Assembly (NCBI GenBank): GCA_030526355.1
Contig: JAUNDC010000011.1
Coordinates: 1-64,000 of the forward strand
Direction: 5' to 3'
Length of the DNA stretch: 64,000 bases
From: Bacillota bacterium
GTDB lineage: Bacteria > Bacillota > Clostridia > Peptostreptococcales > Anaerovoracaceae
Numbering within the stretch: the first letter of the stretch is position 1; every line of letters begins with the position of its first letter. Positions 36,701 to 45,222 of this stretch are shown here, piece after piece. Under the pieces are notes generated by a model. It was not told the DNA's origin, searched no databases, and saw only the letters and a list, made by a program, of their open reading frames with translations. The translations under genes and the position numbers were made by a program.

Positions 36701-38081
36701 TTTTTACCTGCGGCTCAGGCTGTATATATCTGGATAACTGAGCTTTTGTCATTTTCTCCTCAACTTTATATACTCCTGACTTCACATTTTTAAAGGTAAG
36801 CCTTCCTGATTTATCTGTCAATCCGGTATACAATTCTCCGGTATCCATATTTGTTACGGTAAATTCCCAACCTTCTACAGGACCGCCGTCATCAGTCTCC
36901 TTTAAAATAACAAGCTCCGGATCTCCTGGAATTCTTTCATTTATATATTTGTTTCCTGAAATATCAAGCCGATTGCTACCTGCTCCGATAACTATTTCTC
37001 CTGATCTGGAGACCTGCTTATACCCCTGAGAAAGCTGATTTGCAGTCAGATTTTCTGTCAATGTATACGTACCCAGCAGAATACTATCAATCTTCACGTT
37101 ACCATTTGCATCGGACACTCCAGTATATTTCACTTCAGGGCAGTTTCTGCATGTCAATGTGAAACTGAAGCCCTGTACTGTGCTACCCTTAGAAGAATTT
37201 TCCGTCAGCACCTTTGTAAAATTAAGACTCCCATATTCAGGCTCGTCCTTTACAGTAACAACCTTACTTTTTCCCGGTGCTATTGAAACTGAATACCATG
37301 AATTGCTGAGCTTGTAACACCCGTTTGTTCTTACTTCCTTCACATAATATGTCTTTGCTTCCATTCCGTCAGGAGAAAGCTTTATCGTATTAGTGGAGCC
37401 TCCTTCGGTACAGGTCAAGGTTCCGAAGCACTTCCCGTTGGTACTTTTAGCAGCATACACCTTATATTGTATTCCTTTAAAAGTATATGCTCCGGTTTTA
37501 ATAACATTATTCTCCGAAGATTTCTTGGTAAGCTTCATTGTACCGTCAGGAGCATAATACCACGCTATAAATTCCTGTGATCCATCCGTTGGATTGCAAT
37601 CGTATGCAACGAAATTATCCGGTATTCCATGCTCCTTCGCATAAGCTTCGGCTGTCTTTATCATACTCTTAGATTTCGCTGCGCTCTGATGATATGCAGT
37701 CTTATATGTCGCATAATGAAATGCTCTGGCAAGATCACATCCATTGGCTCCCTTTGTCCATCCTTTTTTATAACCATAGTAATATGCCATCATATATCTG
37801 CTGTCAGTTTTTTTCAGTTTTTTTACAGTTGCCTTTCCACTTGATGATGACATCGGGCCGCCATTTCTGCATAACCCGGTCAGCTTATGTCCACCCTTTG
37901 AAAGACTGAACTTTGACGTTATATCACCATCTCCTTTTATAAAGCTTCGAGTGAAGCTATATGCTTCCGCACCATCCACTTCTGCATTTATATGTAAAAA
38001 CGCAGCTGTCACTGCAAATATAAAGACGGCAGCTGCCGCAGCAGCTGCAATCTTAAATATGCGGTTGTTCGTTCTAAGCAT
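33732..38081 (-). CDS. giant CnaB-repeat surface adhesin, no LPXTG
   Basis: 1449 aa, secreted. An Ala-rich signal peptide (KIAAAAAAAVFIFAVTAAFL) is followed by a thioester-domain-like head (GLCRNGGP, YYYGYKKGW, ARAFHYATYKT). About seven CnaB/SpaA-type modules follow, recognisable by repeated x-G-x-Y-x-x-x-E ends (LLGTYTLTEN, KSGVYKVEEK, PPGEYVAEET, TPGVYRFYET, WATYYIKETRAPRGY, WGSYYFMEKEAPAGY, PAGIYVLSEE). Then come an Ig-like region, an InlB-B/Flg_new-type repeat (VRFVTNGGSLL ... FSGWYSDEALTKAF ... ILYARW) and a C-terminal DUF6273-like segment (WDKLALPSQVE, YIYWTRSLAAG). It ends abruptly at GAFGFD with neither LPXTG nor membrane helix. It is the last gene of the SipW operon. Confidence 0.88.
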   Translation of the reverse strand: MLRTNNRIFKIAAAAAAAVFIFAVTAAFLHINAEVDGAEAYSFTRSFIKGDGDITSKFSLSKGGHKLTGLCRNGGPMSSSSGKATVKKLKKTDSRYMMAYYYGYKKGWTKGANGCDLARAFHYATYKTAYHQSAAKSKSMIKTAEAYAKEHGIPDNFVAYDCNPTDGSQEFIAWYYAPDGTMKLTKKSSENNVIKTGAYTFKGIQYKVYAAKSTNGKCFGTLTCTEGGSTNTIKLSPDGMEAKTYYVKEVRTNGCYKLSNSWYSVSIAPGKSKVVTVKDEPEYGSLNFTKVLTENSSKGSTVQGFSFTLTCRNCPEVKYTGVSDANGNVKIDSILLGTYTLTENLTANQLSQGYKQVSRSGEIVIGAGSNRLDISGNKYINERIPGDPELVILKETDDGGPVEGWEFTVTNMDTGELYTGLTDKSGRLTFKNVKSGVYKVEEKMTKAQLSRYIQPEPQVKTLQPGATDNLAFVFRNRAVNYPVKIKKVSEDGRIEGLEFTITGTVYPGTEYENKAVSVTGTTDINGYFDAGRLPPGEYVAEETGFDSRKYINQHNLEGYDKPAKRFTVKAGGVYIDGSIISDGEILFRNKPYSIHLIKTEVLADGTITDNPVKGAQYELYLLMNDTESLVGSYTTDSEGRLDIYDVTPGVYRFYETGVPGGYDDENERASLEFRLDDSNNGSAMVKDTNRQKYGSVFINKYDDNENPVEDSEFTLFTDEKCTETARDKDGNELVALTDKRGYILFEGLPWATYYIKETRAPRGYKLSADIRRVEIGYDSDQDICVTDHEIHVINERKKGSVELCKTDMDNNIIEHQAVYTLYRNDGSMVKENLITGADNDGDGREDGKGKIIVRNLEWGSYYFMEKEAPAGYALSDEKVRFTVNALTGGRLQNIKAADRMLDTSVIATKKLAADDIYYDHGTPVFTFKLAGTDVGGTKREYHRSVTFSKEYIAAHTDDDGYVSISATFSDIPAGIYVLSEENVIRYEFERIEKNSIVGGRINGETVEFNLRNENVFGAAVFVNRKTDWRDYSDSSSVTNIVKSAKKYTALAAEYDGKVLEGNMPADNFGRYIKVYAVYDDGTERELEAGEYTVTDVDGNEFTRTPKVAGYYTISVAYTEDGITHADIVEIQVAAAERVTVRFVTNGGSLLSDMLVWKYDTLQESTNDSSKYIPEKKYNNFSGWYSDEALTKAFDVKNTKIMGETILYARWDMRHLSEYSWSEIAEISESGNAAVILGECFDAVNRDLADGVLSSYEHTKAFVYDGKNIHAMMTGFGMDIDKSGNKTGISFMTYEPAGVAALNELDTNIGGWEASELRAELNSEIDNNITDKQLKDNLKEVRHLSGSKTASGNYSIVSTWDKLALPSQVELAGVYGFDTDMTAVDNPEYGILKSLYGEGTKYTLFNGIVPDGLQNSEIALSRGYIYWTRSLAAGTSGFCTVQSDGAFGFD

Positions 38082-38107
38082 TTTTTATACCTCCGGTCAC
38101 CTGACTG

Positions 38108-39127
38108 TCATATTCCAAATACAATATGGTAGCTGTTTTTTCCCGCGGGCACCTCTGTCCAGTGTGCATAAAGTGTCACCGTCCCGGCGTACTTCCATTT
38201 TGCCGCTGTACCATCAGCATCCCAGTAAGCTCCTGCTGCAGCTATTCCGTTTCTGTCATACGCTCTGACCCCTCCCTCAGCTGCGGTATAATATCCATCG
38301 AACATATAGCCTTCTCTCTTCGGTATATTCACTTTATTATTTGCGGTTCCTGCAAATGTGACAGTTACCGCTCCATCCGCCGCACCGCTACCGTTGCCTT
38401 TTAATGTCACATTATAGTTGTTGGGAGTCCATATCGCATAAAGAACTACCGAAGCATTTACAGAATAAGTGCCACCCGGACTGTAAGATGTGCCAGTCCC
38501 TCCCGAAGAGGTATTCCAGCATTTGAAGGTATATCCCGTCCTCACAGGCTTCACTGAAGTCAGGCTGATACTGGTTCCATAGCATTTAGTCTGGGCAGCA
38601 GGGGCACCACTTCCTCCGTTTGCATTAAATGACACAGAATAATGCTCATGAGCAGGAACAGTAATAGTAGTGCTTGCAACAGATGTGGCCGTCAATGTGG
38701 TTCCGTTGTAGCCCTTTGTTGTAGCCTTGAGAGTTTTGGTCGCTGCAGCACATCCTCGTGTCCAGCTCCATACAAGATTCGTTGAAATAAGATCCTTCTT
38801 TGTACCCTTCTTATATGTTCCTCTGGCAAGGCTGTAGGTCTTTGAAGTCTGTCCTGTGCCTGACATTGTTGTTTTGTAGCTTCTGTCATTCAGATCGCCA
38901 TACTTCGCATACGGTCCAGCAGAGGTTACGGTCACAGTTGTAGTCGTAGCTGTCGAGCTTATGGAATAATTAAAATATGAAACCATATAATTGGTGCTTG
39001 ATCCATTACCTCTAGGGGCCTCAACATATACTGCATATATCCGTGATACCATGCCTGCCATTATTATTATCACTGCCACCAGCACCACTGCTGCTATGGC
39101 CTTTTTATCAAAGGTAAAAATACGCAT
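38108..39127 (-). CDS. secreted InlB-B-repeat (Flg_new) protein
   Basis: 339 aa. A signal or anchor helix (AIAAVVLVAVIIIMAGMV) is followed by a Ser/Thr-rich region. Two beta-grasp repeats then follow: YSVSFNANGGSGAPAAQTKC with SVKPVRTGYTFKCWNTSSGG and VVLYAIWTPNNYNVTL; then KVNIPKREGYMFDGYYTA with GTVTLYAHWTE. Such repeats occur in surface adhesins. No LPXTG. RBS GGAGG overlaps the stop of the preceding TasA-like gene. Confidence 0.85.
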   Translation of the reverse strand: MRIFTFDKKAIAAVVLVAVIIIMAGMVSRIYAVYVEAPRGNGSSTNYMVSYFNYSISSTATTTTVTVTSAGPYAKYGDLNDRSYKTTMSGTGQTSKTYSLARGTYKKGTKKDLISTNLVWSWTRGCAAATKTLKATTKGYNGTTLTATSVASTTITVPAHEHYSVSFNANGGSGAPAAQTKCYGTSISLTSVKPVRTGYTFKCWNTSSGGTGTSYSPGGTYSVNASVVLYAIWTPNNYNVTLKGNGSGAADGAVTVTFAGTANNKVNIPKREGYMFDGYYTAAEGGVRAYDRNGIAAAGAYWDADGTAAKWKYAGTVTLYAHWTEVPAGKNSYHIVFGI

Positions 39128-39132
39128 GGTCT

Positions 39133-39618
39133 CTACCTCCAGTCTTCAGCTTTATTTACCCTCAAGGCTTCTGAATATATCAAGATATCAAATTCTTTCA
39201 CATCCTCCGGAGGAGCTTTGTCATCTATGGTTATTTCCGTAAACAAGCTTGAGGTTATGTCTTCCGGCATAAGCTTTTCTTTATAGTAATAATAGCCATC
39301 TTCTGAATTGTATTCATAATCATCCACATTCCAGTCAACAATACAGTGCTTTTTCATATCATCATTTGTAAAATCCGCCCTGATACGCACATAACATTCA
39401 CACGAACCGATATTTTTAACTCTGACATCCTTGGTAAAGGAACAGCCCGGCTCAAGTCTGGAAGGCGGTACAAAATCCTCTTCAATTTCTGTTCTGCACT
39501 CGCCTACCTGAAATGTATTGATTTTAATATCAGTAGAGATAAGATAAGCAAGCACGCTGCCGCATGATCCTGCCGCAAGCAGCAGAATAAATATCATGCA
39601 AAAGTATCGTTTTCTCAC
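39133..39618 (-). CDS. TasA/camelysin-like secreted protein
   Basis: 161 aa. The N-terminal signal IFILLLAAGSCGSVLAYLISTDIKINTFQVGE is of SipW-dependent type, with the A-Y-(F/L) motif and a following F-x-(T/V)-G. The beta-sandwich core has RLEPGCSFTKDVRVKNIGSCECYVRIRADF. The start is GTG at 39618, 2 nt after the preceding stop. The family forms extracellular fibres or proteases in Bacillus; which applies here is unknown. Confidence 0.8.
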   Translation of the reverse strand: MRKRYFCMIFILLLAAGSCGSVLAYLISTDIKINTFQVGECRTEIEEDFVPPSRLEPGCSFTKDVRVKNIGSCECYVRIRADFTNDDMKKHCIVDWNVDDYEYNSEDGYYYYKEKLMPEDITSSLFTEITIDDKAPPEDVKEFDILIYSEALRVNKAEDWR

Positions 39619-39620
39619 CG

Positions 39621-40295
39621 TTATTTACCTGCATACTTTACAGTCTGAGCATCCAGCAGCTTCCAAACCGAAGCTGGATCACTGACATCGTTATCTGTGA
39701 GGTCTGTGGTCTGTATTCCATATGCTTCTATCGGCATTTTAAGCTCGGTGTTTTCAAGTCCCTGACCTTCTATCACATTGATGAATCTAACCTGATCAAA
39801 AAGTGCCTCAGCTGTGACATTGCCTGAAGGAAGTGCAGTACATGCATCACGGCTGCCATATGCGTAGATATATGTCATATAATCCTTCTCATCTATGGTT
39901 TCAGGGGTTCCATTTTCAAGCTGATACCATCCATTGTTCATTGTGTATTCGAACAGTTCTCTGTCCGCTGCTGCAATTCTCTCTCCTGTAGCTTCATCTG
40001 CCGTTATAACATTGGCTACAGGTATTCTTACCTTCAGAAACACGTATGCATCATTGCTTCCTGTATTTCTTATCTGTGGATCCTTTACGAAGCTCTGATT
40101 CGGAGCAATATTTTCAGGTGGATTATCCGGATCCCATCCAGGCTCCTCAAGAGCTATCTTAACCTCGCCTACTGTCCAGATATTATCAGCCTTATCTGAA
40201 CTCGTAAAATATGCTGACACTGCACCGACTGCAAGTAAAATCAGCATAGCTACTGCAATAACTATATTTCTTTTATTTTTCCTGATCATTTTCAT
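39621..40295 (-). CDS. TasA-like protein with SipW-dependent signal
   Basis: 224 aa. A SipW-type signal (NIVIAVAMLILLAVGAVSAYFTSSDKADNIWTVGEV) is followed by the TasA-like pattern IAPNQSFVKDPQIRNTGSNDAYVFLKVRIPVANV. This is the best fit in the operon to a main fibre-forming subunit, by analogy with Bacillus TasA. ATG 40295 lies 9 nt after GAGGAG and overlaps the end of the peptidase gene by 23 nt. Confidence 0.85.
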   Translation of the reverse strand: MKMIRKNKRNIVIAVAMLILLAVGAVSAYFTSSDKADNIWTVGEVKIALEEPGWDPDNPPENIAPNQSFVKDPQIRNTGSNDAYVFLKVRIPVANVITADEATGERIAAADRELFEYTMNNGWYQLENGTPETIDEKDYMTYIYAYGSRDACTALPSGNVTAEALFDQVRFINVIEGQGLENTELKMPIEAYGIQTTDLTDNDVSDPASVWKLLDAQTVKYAGK

Positions 40296-40764
40296 TATCC
40301 CTTTCTCCTCTTTTCAACAAACCTGCCAGCAAAACACAGCTTATAACCAAAATACATAAGATTATGCCTGTCTTACCGCTAATCCCACGAATAAAATACC
40401 CTGCATATGGTATATGAAGTATTATCGTACCGGCAATATCGCCCGGTGCAACAATCCACGGGTCATTCGTTTCATTGGCATCTCCTCTGGTTATATATCC
40501 ATCTTCGGTTTTCTCTGCCAGTCTGTGAGTAACAAATGAATCCCCAACCTCGAATGCTATAACATCTCCTTCTTCAGGGTTCTTTTTCTTCATATCGATG
40601 ATGACAAGACTGCCTGTATGCAGCACCGGCTCCATCGAACCACTTATTACCACCGCCGGCTTCAGCTGCAGAGCGATACATAACAGGCTTACCAAAACAA
40701 CCGCAGCGGCAATGACAAATATCATATTTTTTATGAACCCTGTAATCCTATTTACTGTTCCCAC
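40273..40764 (-). CDS. sipW: SipW-type (ER-type) signal peptidase I
   Basis: 163 aa. An N-terminal membrane helix (IFVIAAAVVLVSLLCIAL) is followed by box B SGSMEPVLHTGS (Ser nucleophile), EGDVIAFEV, and box D FVTHRLAEK with His in place of the general-base Lys, the hallmark of the ER/SipW class. Then GYITRGDANETNDPWIV and a second membrane helix near the C-terminus. The start is GTG at 40764, 8 nt after AAGGAG; an upstream in-frame ATG precedes that ribosome site. It is surrounded by its likely substrates. Confidence 0.93.
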   Translation of the reverse strand: MGTVNRITGFIKNMIFVIAAAVVLVSLLCIALQLKPAVVISGSMEPVLHTGSLVIIDMKKKNPEEGDVIAFEVGDSFVTHRLAEKTEDGYITRGDANETNDPWIVAPGDIAGTIILHIPYAGYFIRGISGKTGIILCILVISCVLLAGLLKRGERDNENDQEK

Positions 40765-41887
40765 ATTTCTTTCTCCTTCGTGCTCCATAAATCAATGCCG
40801 GAATTAAGGCTGCAGAGGCTGCACATACTGATATAGCAGCATAAATGTTACTGTCATCCCATGTTCTCACATCAGCTTCATTTTGCAGCTCCTGCACTTT
40901 AAAATTCCATACCACCTTATCATCCAGAACTGAATAATAATTAACTGATTCCTTAGGGAGCTCCACTTCAAACTCAAGCAACTGTTTCTCACCACCTCCC
41001 ATCTCTGCAATTTCTTTATATTCACCGAACTCATGCGACACGAGATTTCCTTCATACACGTTTTTGCCGCCGCACAGTATCCTAAGCTGCATCTTATCAG
41101 GCAGCGTATTATCTGCCGCTTCAGTCCGGAAATATACTTTTATCCTTTTCTTTGAACTGTTTTCTATAGTCAGACTATCTTTATACTTATGGCCTGCCAT
41201 AAAATGATTAAAATTCCGGAAAAGGTCAGTAGTTTCCTTATGCAGTCCTCCGCTTTGAGAATACTGTATGACATGAGTATCTTCAGTGCGTTTTGCATTA
41301 CCATATACTATATTGTCCTTTTCCTTGGCTGTCTCAATCTCAACATTTCCCCATGGTGCTGCAGAATCAAAATCAGGAATGAAACTCTGATCCTGTATCA
41401 CATCTGCTGTCAGCTTTACACTGAAGCCTTCCGAAGTTTCCTCCGACCATTCCTCTGGTATGTGAAACCCTTTAAAAATCTCTGAAGTCTCACCTGATTT
41501 CATTTTCGCGATTTTATAGAAGCAGTCACCTTTTATAATCCATCCGTCCTTGATTCCGTATATATTCTCTACTGACACGGGGTGCGGAACATCCTTGTTC
41601 ATCACGATCTCAACCTTTACTCTCACATAACCATCCGCCCTGAGATTTGTTACAATCGGGATACAGCTTACCCTGCTGTTAGGCATCACCTTACCGGGTC
41701 GCAGATGTCTGTAGCCATCGTCAGCCTCTTCATAAAGACCTATTTTTATATCCGTGCTTCCTGTTCTGAAGCCATTAATAAAAGAAATTTCATATACCTT
41801 GCCAGCATATACCGATATGCATACAGCTGCTGAAACTATTAAAAATACTGTCAAACATATCTTTATTCTTTTGTGGATGCACTTCAT
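40748..41887 (-). CDS. TasA-like surface protein with C-terminal membrane anchor
   Basis: 379 aa, first gene of the surface operon. The signal KICLTVFLIVSAAVCISVYAGKVYEISFINGFRTGSTDIKIG fits the SipW-dependent pattern. The first beta-sandwich has RPGKVMPNSRVSCIPIVTNLRADGYVRVKVEI; a second domain has GHKYKDSLTIENSSKKRIKVYF. The protein ends with a membrane helix (IYAAISVCAASAALIPALIYG) and ARRRKK but no LPXTG, so it is probably a base or anchor subunit. The start is ATG 41887 behind GGAGGGGGTG; its end overlaps the start of the peptidase gene. Confidence 0.82.
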   Translation of the reverse strand: MKCIHKRIKICLTVFLIVSAAVCISVYAGKVYEISFINGFRTGSTDIKIGLYEEADDGYRHLRPGKVMPNSRVSCIPIVTNLRADGYVRVKVEIVMNKDVPHPVSVENIYGIKDGWIIKGDCFYKIAKMKSGETSEIFKGFHIPEEWSEETSEGFSVKLTADVIQDQSFIPDFDSAAPWGNVEIETAKEKDNIVYGNAKRTEDTHVIQYSQSGGLHKETTDLFRNFNHFMAGHKYKDSLTIENSSKKRIKVYFRTEAADNTLPDKMQLRILCGGKNVYEGNLVSHEFGEYKEIAEMGGGEKQLLEFEVELPKESVNYYSVLDDKVVWNFKVQELQNEADVRTWDDSNIYAAISVCAASAALIPALIYGARRRKKCGNSK

Positions 41888-41930
41888 CCCTTCACCCCCT
41901 CCTTCCATTTACTTCTTTTATTTCTATTTT

Positions 41931-41964
41931 TTACCATTATATACGTTATGGTAATTTATGTCAA
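41931..41964 (-). promoter_or_regulatory. consensus promoter of the surface operon with palindromic operator
   Basis: On the minus strand TTGACA (41959-41964), 17 bp, TATAAT (41936-41941), a perfect sigma-A promoter. A perfect inverted repeat, TTACCAT-N10-ATGGTAA (41931-41954), covers the -10 and the spacer, the position of a repressor operator. Confidence 0.85.
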
Positions 41965-41978
41965 GTAAATTTTTCCAT

Positions 41979-42030
41979 AAAAAAACCGCAGCACAATTGT
42001 ATCTGTTCAGTAGTCAATCAACTGTGCTGC
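41979..42030 (-). terminator. glnA terminator
   Basis: GCAGCACAGTTG and CAATTGTGCTGC pair around a 19-nt loop, followed on the minus strand by GG and TTTTTTT. It lies 55 nt after the glnA stop and insulates glnA from the surface operon. Confidence 0.88.
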
Positions 42031-42084
42031 AGCACTTTCAATTCCTATAATATTTTATTTCTGCTTCAAGCTCCACGATATTTT

Positions 42085-43515
42085 TTATAGATCATAATAC
42101 ATGTCAAATTCCATAGGTGTAGGCATCTGTGAATGCTTCGCTGCCTCATCCCTCTTATTTCTGATCCATATTTCAATAAGCCGTTCAGGGAATACGCCTC
42201 CTTCGGTAAGGAATTCATGATCATTTTCAAGTGAATCCAGTGCCTCGTCAAGTGTCTTTGGCAAGCTCTGGATTTTTTTCTTTTCCTCATCGGTTAATGT
42301 GTACAGGTTGAAATCATATGGACCATAGCCCTCTGCAACAGGGTCTATCCTATTCTTGACTCCATCAATTCCCGCCATCAGAATTGCAGCGAAAGCATAA
42401 TAAGGGTTGCATGTTCCATCAGGATTCCTTATTTCAAATCTCTTCTTATCAGGGTCCTTGGCATAAGCTGGTATTCTGATGACCGAGCTTCTGTTGGCCG
42501 TTGCGAAGCCTATAGTTACAGGAGCCTCGTATCCCGGTACCAGCCTCTTGAAGGAGTTCGTACTCGGATTTGTAAAAGCACATAATGCTTTAATATGCTT
42601 CAGTATTCCTCCCATAAAGTACATGGCAGTTTCAGAAAGCTGTGAATATCCGTCAGGATCATAGAAAAGAGGTTTACCATCTTTGAAAAGATGCATATGA
42701 ACATGCATACCGTTTCCAGCCTCGTCAAATACAGGCTTTGGCATGAAGGTTGCTGTTTTGCCTTCTGCTATCGCTTCATTCTTTATCAGGTATTTTGTCA
42801 TCATAGTTTTGTCGGCCATTTCCGTAACACCGCCGAACTCAACTTCTATCTCAACCTGACCTGGACCACCTACTTCATGGTGATGATATTTAACCTTGAT
42901 GCCCTGCTCTTCCATAAGCATAGCCACTCTGCTTCTGTAATCATACAGTATATCCTGAGGAGGAGCCATGTGATATCCTCCCTTATGAGCCATCTTGTAA
43001 CCCAGGTTAAAGTCCTTATCATCCGTATTCCACTCTGCCTGCTCAGTGTCTATGCAGAATCCCGATTCATTAGGATTTGTCGAAAAGCTCACATGATCGA
43101 ATACATGAAACTCATACTCAGGGCCCACTCTCATTTCATCGGCAATTCCAGTGCTTCTCAGATACTCCTCGGCGTGCTTGGCGACATTTCTGGGATCCTG
43201 ATCAAATCTATAGTTTTCCGGAACATCTATCACATACACATCACCTATCATAGCAAGCGTCGGAATTTCCATGAAAGGATCCATGTATGCAGAAGTGATA
43301 TCGGGGATAAACACCATATCGCTCTTTTCTACCGGTGCAAACCCGTAATTGCTTCCGTCAAAGCCTATACCGTTTCTCATTGTGTCCTCATTGAATCTCT
43401 CGGCCGGAATGGTCAGATGACGCCATCTTCCATTGAGATCTATCATCATGAAGTCCACCATTCTGATCTTATTGTCCTTAATGAAATACTTTACATCTTC
43501 AAATGACTTAAACAT
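42085..43515 (-). CDS. glnA: glutamine synthetase, type I
   Basis: 476-aa GSI that makes glutamine from glutamate, ammonia and ATP. Motifs: FDGSNYGFAPVEKSDM, VGPEYEFHVFD (metal Glu), the ammonia/ATP region KYHHHEVGGPGQVEIEVEFGG, KPVFDEAGNGMHVHMHLFKDG, NPSTNSFKRLVPGYEAPV and RFEIRNPDGTCNPYYAFAAILMAG. FNLYTL aligns with the adenylylation-site Tyr region, but whether it is modified cannot be told. It has its own promoter and terminator, so it is a single-gene transcript. Confidence 0.97.
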   Translation of the reverse strand: MFKSFEDVKYFIKDNKIRMVDFMMIDLNGRWRHLTIPAERFNEDTMRNGIGFDGSNYGFAPVEKSDMVFIPDITSAYMDPFMEIPTLAMIGDVYVIDVPENYRFDQDPRNVAKHAEEYLRSTGIADEMRVGPEYEFHVFDHVSFSTNPNESGFCIDTEQAEWNTDDKDFNLGYKMAHKGGYHMAPPQDILYDYRSRVAMLMEEQGIKVKYHHHEVGGPGQVEIEVEFGGVTEMADKTMMTKYLIKNEAIAEGKTATFMPKPVFDEAGNGMHVHMHLFKDGKPLFYDPDGYSQLSETAMYFMGGILKHIKALCAFTNPSTNSFKRLVPGYEAPVTIGFATANRSSVIRIPAYAKDPDKKRFEIRNPDGTCNPYYAFAAILMAGIDGVKNRIDPVAEGYGPYDFNLYTLTDEEKKKIQSLPKTLDEALDSLENDHEFLTEGGVFPERLIEIWIRNKRDEAAKHSQMPTPMEFDMYYDL

Positions 43516-43561
43516 AATAATCTCCTTTTGACTGTTTATTCACAAAGTGTGCTGTTTTTTA

Positions 43562-43591
43562 AGTATATAACCGCTTCCTTGCCGATGTCAA
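43562..43591 (-). promoter_or_regulatory. glnA promoter
   Basis: TTGACA (43586-43591), 18-bp spacer and TATACT (43562-43567) on the minus strand, with RBS AAGGAG before the ATG. Confidence 0.75.
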
Positions 43592-43601
43592 TATTTTCAG
43601 A

Positions 43602-45203
43602 TTATTTTCTTATGTAAACTGCTTCGCCATTTATATATGTTTCAAGGACTTTGATTTCATCTATATTTTCAGGAGTTTCCGTCATTATATCCCGGTCAAG
43701 AACGATAAAATCCGCATGGAAGCCCTTTCTAAGCTGACCAACCTTCTCAAATCCAGCCGCCTCAGCACTGAACCTTGTATACAGCTTCACTGCTGTTTCA
43801 ATATCAACTGCTTCATCCCGTCCGCAGTCGGTGCCATCATAAGCGCATCTTGTCACAGCAAACTTAATGCAAGGCAGCGGATCTGATGGAACTGCCCACG
43901 CTGTTGCCGGCGCATCAGTGGAAAAAGCAAGCTTCACTCCTTTCTGAAGCATATGCCTGACAGGATACGTTCTGCGAAGCCTATGGATACCAAGGTTTCT
44001 AATATAGCTTTCTATTTCAGCATACAAAAAATTCGGCTGCGTTACGAACATTATTCCTTTCTCTGCTGCTATATCAATCGCTTTCTCCGAAGGCTCTGTC
44101 ACGTGCTCCACTCTTGCAAAAGGAACACAATCTGCAGTCCAGCTATCTTCCTTCCCGACTCTTTCAACAATTCTTTCTATTGCTCTCGTCCCCATGGCAT
44201 GAACCGAAAGCTGGCATTTGTTCTCACGGCAGAAGTCAATGGCACTGTCAAGCAGCTCATCTGTACATACCGGCATACCGCAATCCTCATCGCTTCCCAG
44301 ATATGGGATGTCCATCCACGCTGTTCTGCCCGATACACTCCCATCTGCCAGAAGCTTAAGCCCTGCTGCACTTATTCTGCCATCCCTGCTCTTCTTTATT
44401 CTATCGGAAACATATTCAGGCTTATCGCCAAAAAAATCCCAGATATAATAAAGAGCCATCCGCTGCCTGAATCCGGCTGCCGAGGCCTTTATAAAACTAT
44501 CATAATGATCTTTTCCTTCTAGAGATCCCATATCAGTTGCCGATGTGATTCCCTGCGAGGACAGCAGTTCTCCGACCGCAAGAACAGCAGCGTCCATTTC
44601 CTCGTCACTCATGACGGGAATAATACTGCTGACAAGCTCCTTTGCATTTTCTCTCAGTATTCCAACCGGTTCACCATTCTCATCACGATCTATTCTGCCT
44701 CCCTGAGGATCAGGAGTGTTTCTGTCTATCCCGGCAAGCTTCAGAGCCACACTGTTTACCATCATAATATGAGCACATGTTCTGGTTATAGCAATCGGTG
44801 AATCATTGCAGGCTTCATCCAGATCATATCTGTTTATAAGCCTTCTTTCCTCCATCTTGCCTTCATCGTATCCCCATCCTCTGATCCATTTACCCTGACC
44901 TTGCTCACGCCTCAGTTTCTTTATTGAGTCAGAAAGCTCTTCTATAGAATGAATCAGCGGCGGCAGGCATGATATCTGTCCGCTCTGTTCTGCCAGCATT
45001 CCTGCATGCATATGAGCATCAATGAATCCAGGGAGCACACACCTGCCTTGCAGATCTGTGACATCAAAATCATCGTCCGGAATATCCTTAGTCTTTCCGA
45101 CCCATTTTATCATGCCGTTTTCAACTATCATTGATTCCGCATAAGGATTGTTATCATCCGATGTAAAAATCTTCCCGTTAATGAAAGCTCTGCTATTTCT
45201 CAT
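43602..45203 (-). CDS. amidohydrolase, YtcJ/exoenzyme-regulatory type
   Basis: 533-aa metal-dependent hydrolase of the amidohydrolase superfamily. The metal-binding HxH is in VLPGFIDAHMHAGMLAEQ. Later features are LKLLADGSVSGRTAWMDIPYLG, LSVHAMGTRAIERIVE, ARVEHVTEPSE, KLAFSTDAPATAW (last Asp ligand) and GFHADFIVLDRDIMTETPE. This layout matches YtcJ-like proteins of unknown substrate. The ribosome site (AGGAG) is unusually far from the ATG, so the start is less certain. Last gene of the metF operon direction. Confidence 0.9.
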   Translation of the reverse strand: MRNSRAFINGKIFTSDDNNPYAESMIVENGMIKWVGKTKDIPDDDFDVTDLQGRCVLPGFIDAHMHAGMLAEQSGQISCLPPLIHSIEELSDSIKKLRREQGQGKWIRGWGYDEGKMEERRLINRYDLDEACNDSPIAITRTCAHIMMVNSVALKLAGIDRNTPDPQGGRIDRDENGEPVGILRENAKELVSSIIPVMSDEEMDAAVLAVGELLSSQGITSATDMGSLEGKDHYDSFIKASAAGFRQRMALYYIWDFFGDKPEYVSDRIKKSRDGRISAAGLKLLADGSVSGRTAWMDIPYLGSDEDCGMPVCTDELLDSAIDFCRENKCQLSVHAMGTRAIERIVERVGKEDSWTADCVPFARVEHVTEPSEKAIDIAAEKGIMFVTQPNFLYAEIESYIRNLGIHRLRRTYPVRHMLQKGVKLAFSTDAPATAWAVPSDPLPCIKFAVTRCAYDGTDCGRDEAVDIETAVKLYTRFSAEAAGFEKVGQLRKGFHADFIVLDRDIMTETPENIDEIKVLETYINGEAVYIRK

Positions 45204-45222
45204 CGTATATATTCGTATTCTC

